From Chloroflexota bacterium (GTDB lineage Bacteria > Chloroflexota > Dehalococcoidia > Bin125), in assembly GCA_026705105.1 (NCBI GenBank), contig JAPPBK010000090.1, forward strand, positions 1 to 7,122: a DNA stretch of 7,122 bases, in the 5' to 3' direction. Shown here piece by piece: positions 6,027-7,122 of the stretch. Position numbers and translations under genes: made by a program. The notes under the pieces are model-generated. The model saw only the letters and a program-made list of their open reading frames with translations. It did no database searches and was not told the DNA's origin. Within the stretch, counting starts at the first letter, position 1. Each line of letters opens with the position of its first letter.

Positions 6027-6314
6027 ATGGCAATGAGCAACCCCGTCCATCCCGGAGCCATCGTGCGTGAAGATTGCCTGAAGCCTTTGGGCTTGTCGGT
6101 CACGGAAGGGGCACGGTGGCTCGGTGTCGGGCGGCAGACACTATCCAATCTGGTGAACGAAAAGGCTTCGGTCTCGGTCGAGATGGCCTATCGCCTGTCG
6201 AAAGCGTTCGGGTCCACACCGGAAACCTGGCTTGGGATGCAACTGGCCTTCGACCTCGCGCAGTCACGCGATCTCGAACAGACGATCCGGGTCGAGCGCA
6301 TCGTTGCCGCCTAG
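6027..6314 (+). CDS. higA: HigA-type antitoxin with Xre/VapI HTH domain
   Basis: Antitoxin that binds and neutralises HigB and is expected to repress the higBA promoter. The product is 95 residues. It opens with the family motif NPVHPGAIVREDCLKPLG (5-22), followed by an Xre-like helix-turn-helix of about residues 23-47 (LSVTEGARWLGVGRQTLSNL, then VNEKASVS). The block MAYRLSKAFGSTPETWLGMQ (53-72) and a short helical tail complete the fold. All parts expected for the family are present, so it appears intact. A strong Shine-Dalgarno overlaps the higB stop. The stop at 6312-6314 is TAG, and the same frame stays open for a further 30 codons to a second TAG at 6405-6407; that extension has no recognised counterpart in the family and is probably untranslated. 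Confidence 0.94.
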   Translation: MAMSNPVHPGAIVREDCLKPLGLSVTEGARWLGVGRQTLSNLVNEKASVSVEMAYRLSKAFGSTPETWLGMQLAFDLAQSRDLEQTIRVERIVAA

Positions 6315-6793
6315 GGCGTACCCGCAGCCGGCATTGGCGTCATCGTCCTGCCGATCGGCCATTGCGCGCCAGACGATCTGGTGCGCAGCTTCGCTGCCAT
6401 CGTATAGCGCGAGTTGATGCTGCCTGCCCCACTTACCGGCAGTCGGCCAGCCACGCTGGCCCGAACGACGTCACAGAAGGCCAAACACTACGCGCAACTC
6501 GTGATCGACACGGTGAGAGAGTCAGTGGCTCGCGTCGGCGAACGCATCCGTATGTGTATTGCCTCTTCCGAGCGGGCCCGCGGCGCTTTGCTCAACTTCG
6601 GGCGGTGCGTACCGCTTTCCCGTCCAAGACCCCCCCCGGGCCTTCGGCGCAGTCTTGATCTCGGTCAGCCGCCCGGGCCACGGCGCCGTGCTCATGACGG
6701 GCGCCGTCACACCTGACACCGTCAAGCGGTTGACGGTCGATAGGAGGCTGATCGGTCGACTCCGGGCCGCGCGCGCCTCGGCCAGGCGGTACT
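6315..6793. other. Unassigned region between higA and the tolB fragment
   Basis: I see no supportable gene in these 479 bp. Open frames of about 80-100 codons exist on both strands, but none has a good ribosome binding site, recognisable family motifs or a clear advantage in codon use over the opposite strand. Local items are a run of eight C at 6630-6637 (a likely slippage or sequencing weak spot) and a small inverted repeat, GTCAA-GCGG-TTGAC, at 6721-6734. pal, the usual neighbour downstream of tolB, is not here. The region could be gene debris between a mobile toxin-antitoxin module and older chromosomal sequence. Confidence 0.5.
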
Positions 6794-7108
6794 TTACGAC
6801 CTGGTCGCCTGATAGGGTCCCCAGGAGGGATCCGAAGCATCGGTGGGGGTCGGTAGTTCGCGTTCCCGGTTGCCCGTGATGTCGATCGTGTAAATCCGAA
6901 TCGTGTCCGCGCTGCCCGGAGCCGGTTCGGTTCGCGCGAACGCCAGCAGACGTCCGTTGGGCGCCCAGCTGGGACCCTCCACCAGAAAGCCGTCCGCGAT
7001 CAGCCGCTCGCCGGTGCCGTCCGGGTGCATGAGTCCGATGTAGAAGCGTCCCTTCACCGACTTCGTAAACGCATGAAGAGGACTGGGGTGAATGAGGGTC
7101 GGGTTCCT
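6794..7108 (-). pseudogene. tolB: TolB C-terminal fragment
   Basis: TolB is the periplasmic beta-propeller protein of the Tol-Pal system, which spans the envelope and helps outer-membrane constriction at division. The visible residues carry its end: FTKSVKGRFYIGLMHPDG, then GERLIADGFLVEGPSWAPNG, a strand reading IRIYTIDITGNRERELPTPT, and the terminal block DASDPSWGP, which closely matches the TolB C-terminus. The natural stop is TAA at 6794-6796. Only about 95 of some 430 residues are represented. Homology fades upstream of about 7075, where a WSPxG-type repeat should appear, and an in-frame TGA lies at 7109-7111, inside the window. GTG 7057 is merely an internal valine codon. Either the gene is broken by a frameshift or junction near its edge, or the last bases are poor sequence. 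pal is absent on the downstream side, which supports displacement or loss. Confidence 0.8.
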
Positions 7109-7114
7109 TCATTC
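7090..7114. repeat. Inverted repeat at the right edge
   Basis: GAATGAGGG (7090-7098) can pair with CCTTCATTC (7106-7114) around a 7-nt loop: nine pairs including one G-T wobble. It lies where the TolB reading frame fails and contains the in-frame stop, so it may mark a fold-back artefact or rearrangement junction rather than a functional element. Confidence 0.45.
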
Positions 7115-7122
7115 GCTGATCC

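Noticed and set aside
5549..6148. A 199-codon minus-strand frame covering higB and the intergenic region
   Set aside because: It is antisense to the well-supported higBA genes and is Arg/Pro/Ser-rich with no motifs.
6315..6407. Read-through extension of HigA by 30 codons
   Set aside because: HigA is full length at the first TAG; no family member I know carries this tail, and there is no selenocysteine, pyrrolysine or read-through signal that I can see.
6321..6500. A minus-strand peptide reading YDGSEAAHQIVWRAMADRQDD that looks protein-like
   Set aside because: It lacks a supported start and ribosome binding site, has a stop not far upstream and matches no family I recognise.
5522..6585. CGAGCGGGCCC occurring near 5530 and again near 6569
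   Set aside because: Eleven shared bases in GC-rich DNA flanking higBA could suggest insertion-site repeats, but the surrounding bases do not match and chance is a sufficient explanation.
6522..7112. A 196-codon minus-strand frame
   Set aside because: Its first half is an out-of-frame shadow of the TolB fragment, and the second half has no recognisable features or better codon use than the opposite strand.
1..7122. CRISPR arrays, tRNA or rRNA genes, transposases or integrases
   Set aside because: I saw no regularly spaced repeats, cloverleaf-like sequence, rRNA sequence or mobile-element protein motifs on either strand.

Overview
This is GC-rich, densely coding DNA from a Gram-negative bacterium, most likely a proteobacterium. 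The evidence is a LivF/LivH/LivM-type uptake operon, a BCCT osmolyte or betaine-type transporter, a higBA toxin-antitoxin pair, and a C-terminal piece of the periplasmic protein TolB. I cannot name the genus. Both outer edges look abnormal: a reading pattern that switches strand at the left, and a broken tolB frame at the right. The window may therefore be a whole short contig or scaffold with unreliable ends; this is inference.

Layout. (1) Positions 2-2949, plus strand: the distal part of a branched-chain amino acid-type ABC transporter operon, livF (5' end missing), livH and livM. The genes are tightly spaced (6-bp gap, then a GTGA stop/start overlap), so they are probably co-transcribed and translationally coupled. 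livG and the periplasmic binding protein are not in the window. (2) Positions 2950-3728: an intergenic stretch with a strong structured hairpin, then a GFA/CENP-V-type zinc-fold gene with a good ribosome binding site but a one-base frameshift in its middle, then a large symmetric GC-rich hairpin. (3) Positions 3729-5384, minus strand: a complete 551-residue BCCT transporter, convergent with the GFA gene, the hairpin at 3622-3657 lying between them. (4) Positions 5385-5748: a 364-bp intergenic region between divergent genes. It holds two inverted repeats and, at its right end, a candidate promoter with a 14-bp inverted repeat between its -35 and -10 boxes, just before higB. (5) Positions 5749-6314, plus strand: higB toxin and higA antitoxin in the usual toxin-first order; the higA Shine-Dalgarno overlaps the higB stop codon. 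(6) Positions 6315-6793: no recognisable gene. (7) Positions 6794-7108, minus strand: the C-terminal part of TolB, interrupted upstream and without pal downstream.

How the genes work together: LivFHM would form the inner-membrane part of an ATP-driven amino acid or related small-solute importer. The BCCT protein would be a secondary importer of a quaternary ammonium or similar zwitterionic solute. higBA is a self-contained accessory module. I see no functional link joining these parts, and no clear undescribed multi-gene system. The items most worth checking are the frameshifted GFA gene, the operator/promoter layout of higB (possibly a leaderless transcript), the shortened HigB core loop, and the two suspicious window edges.
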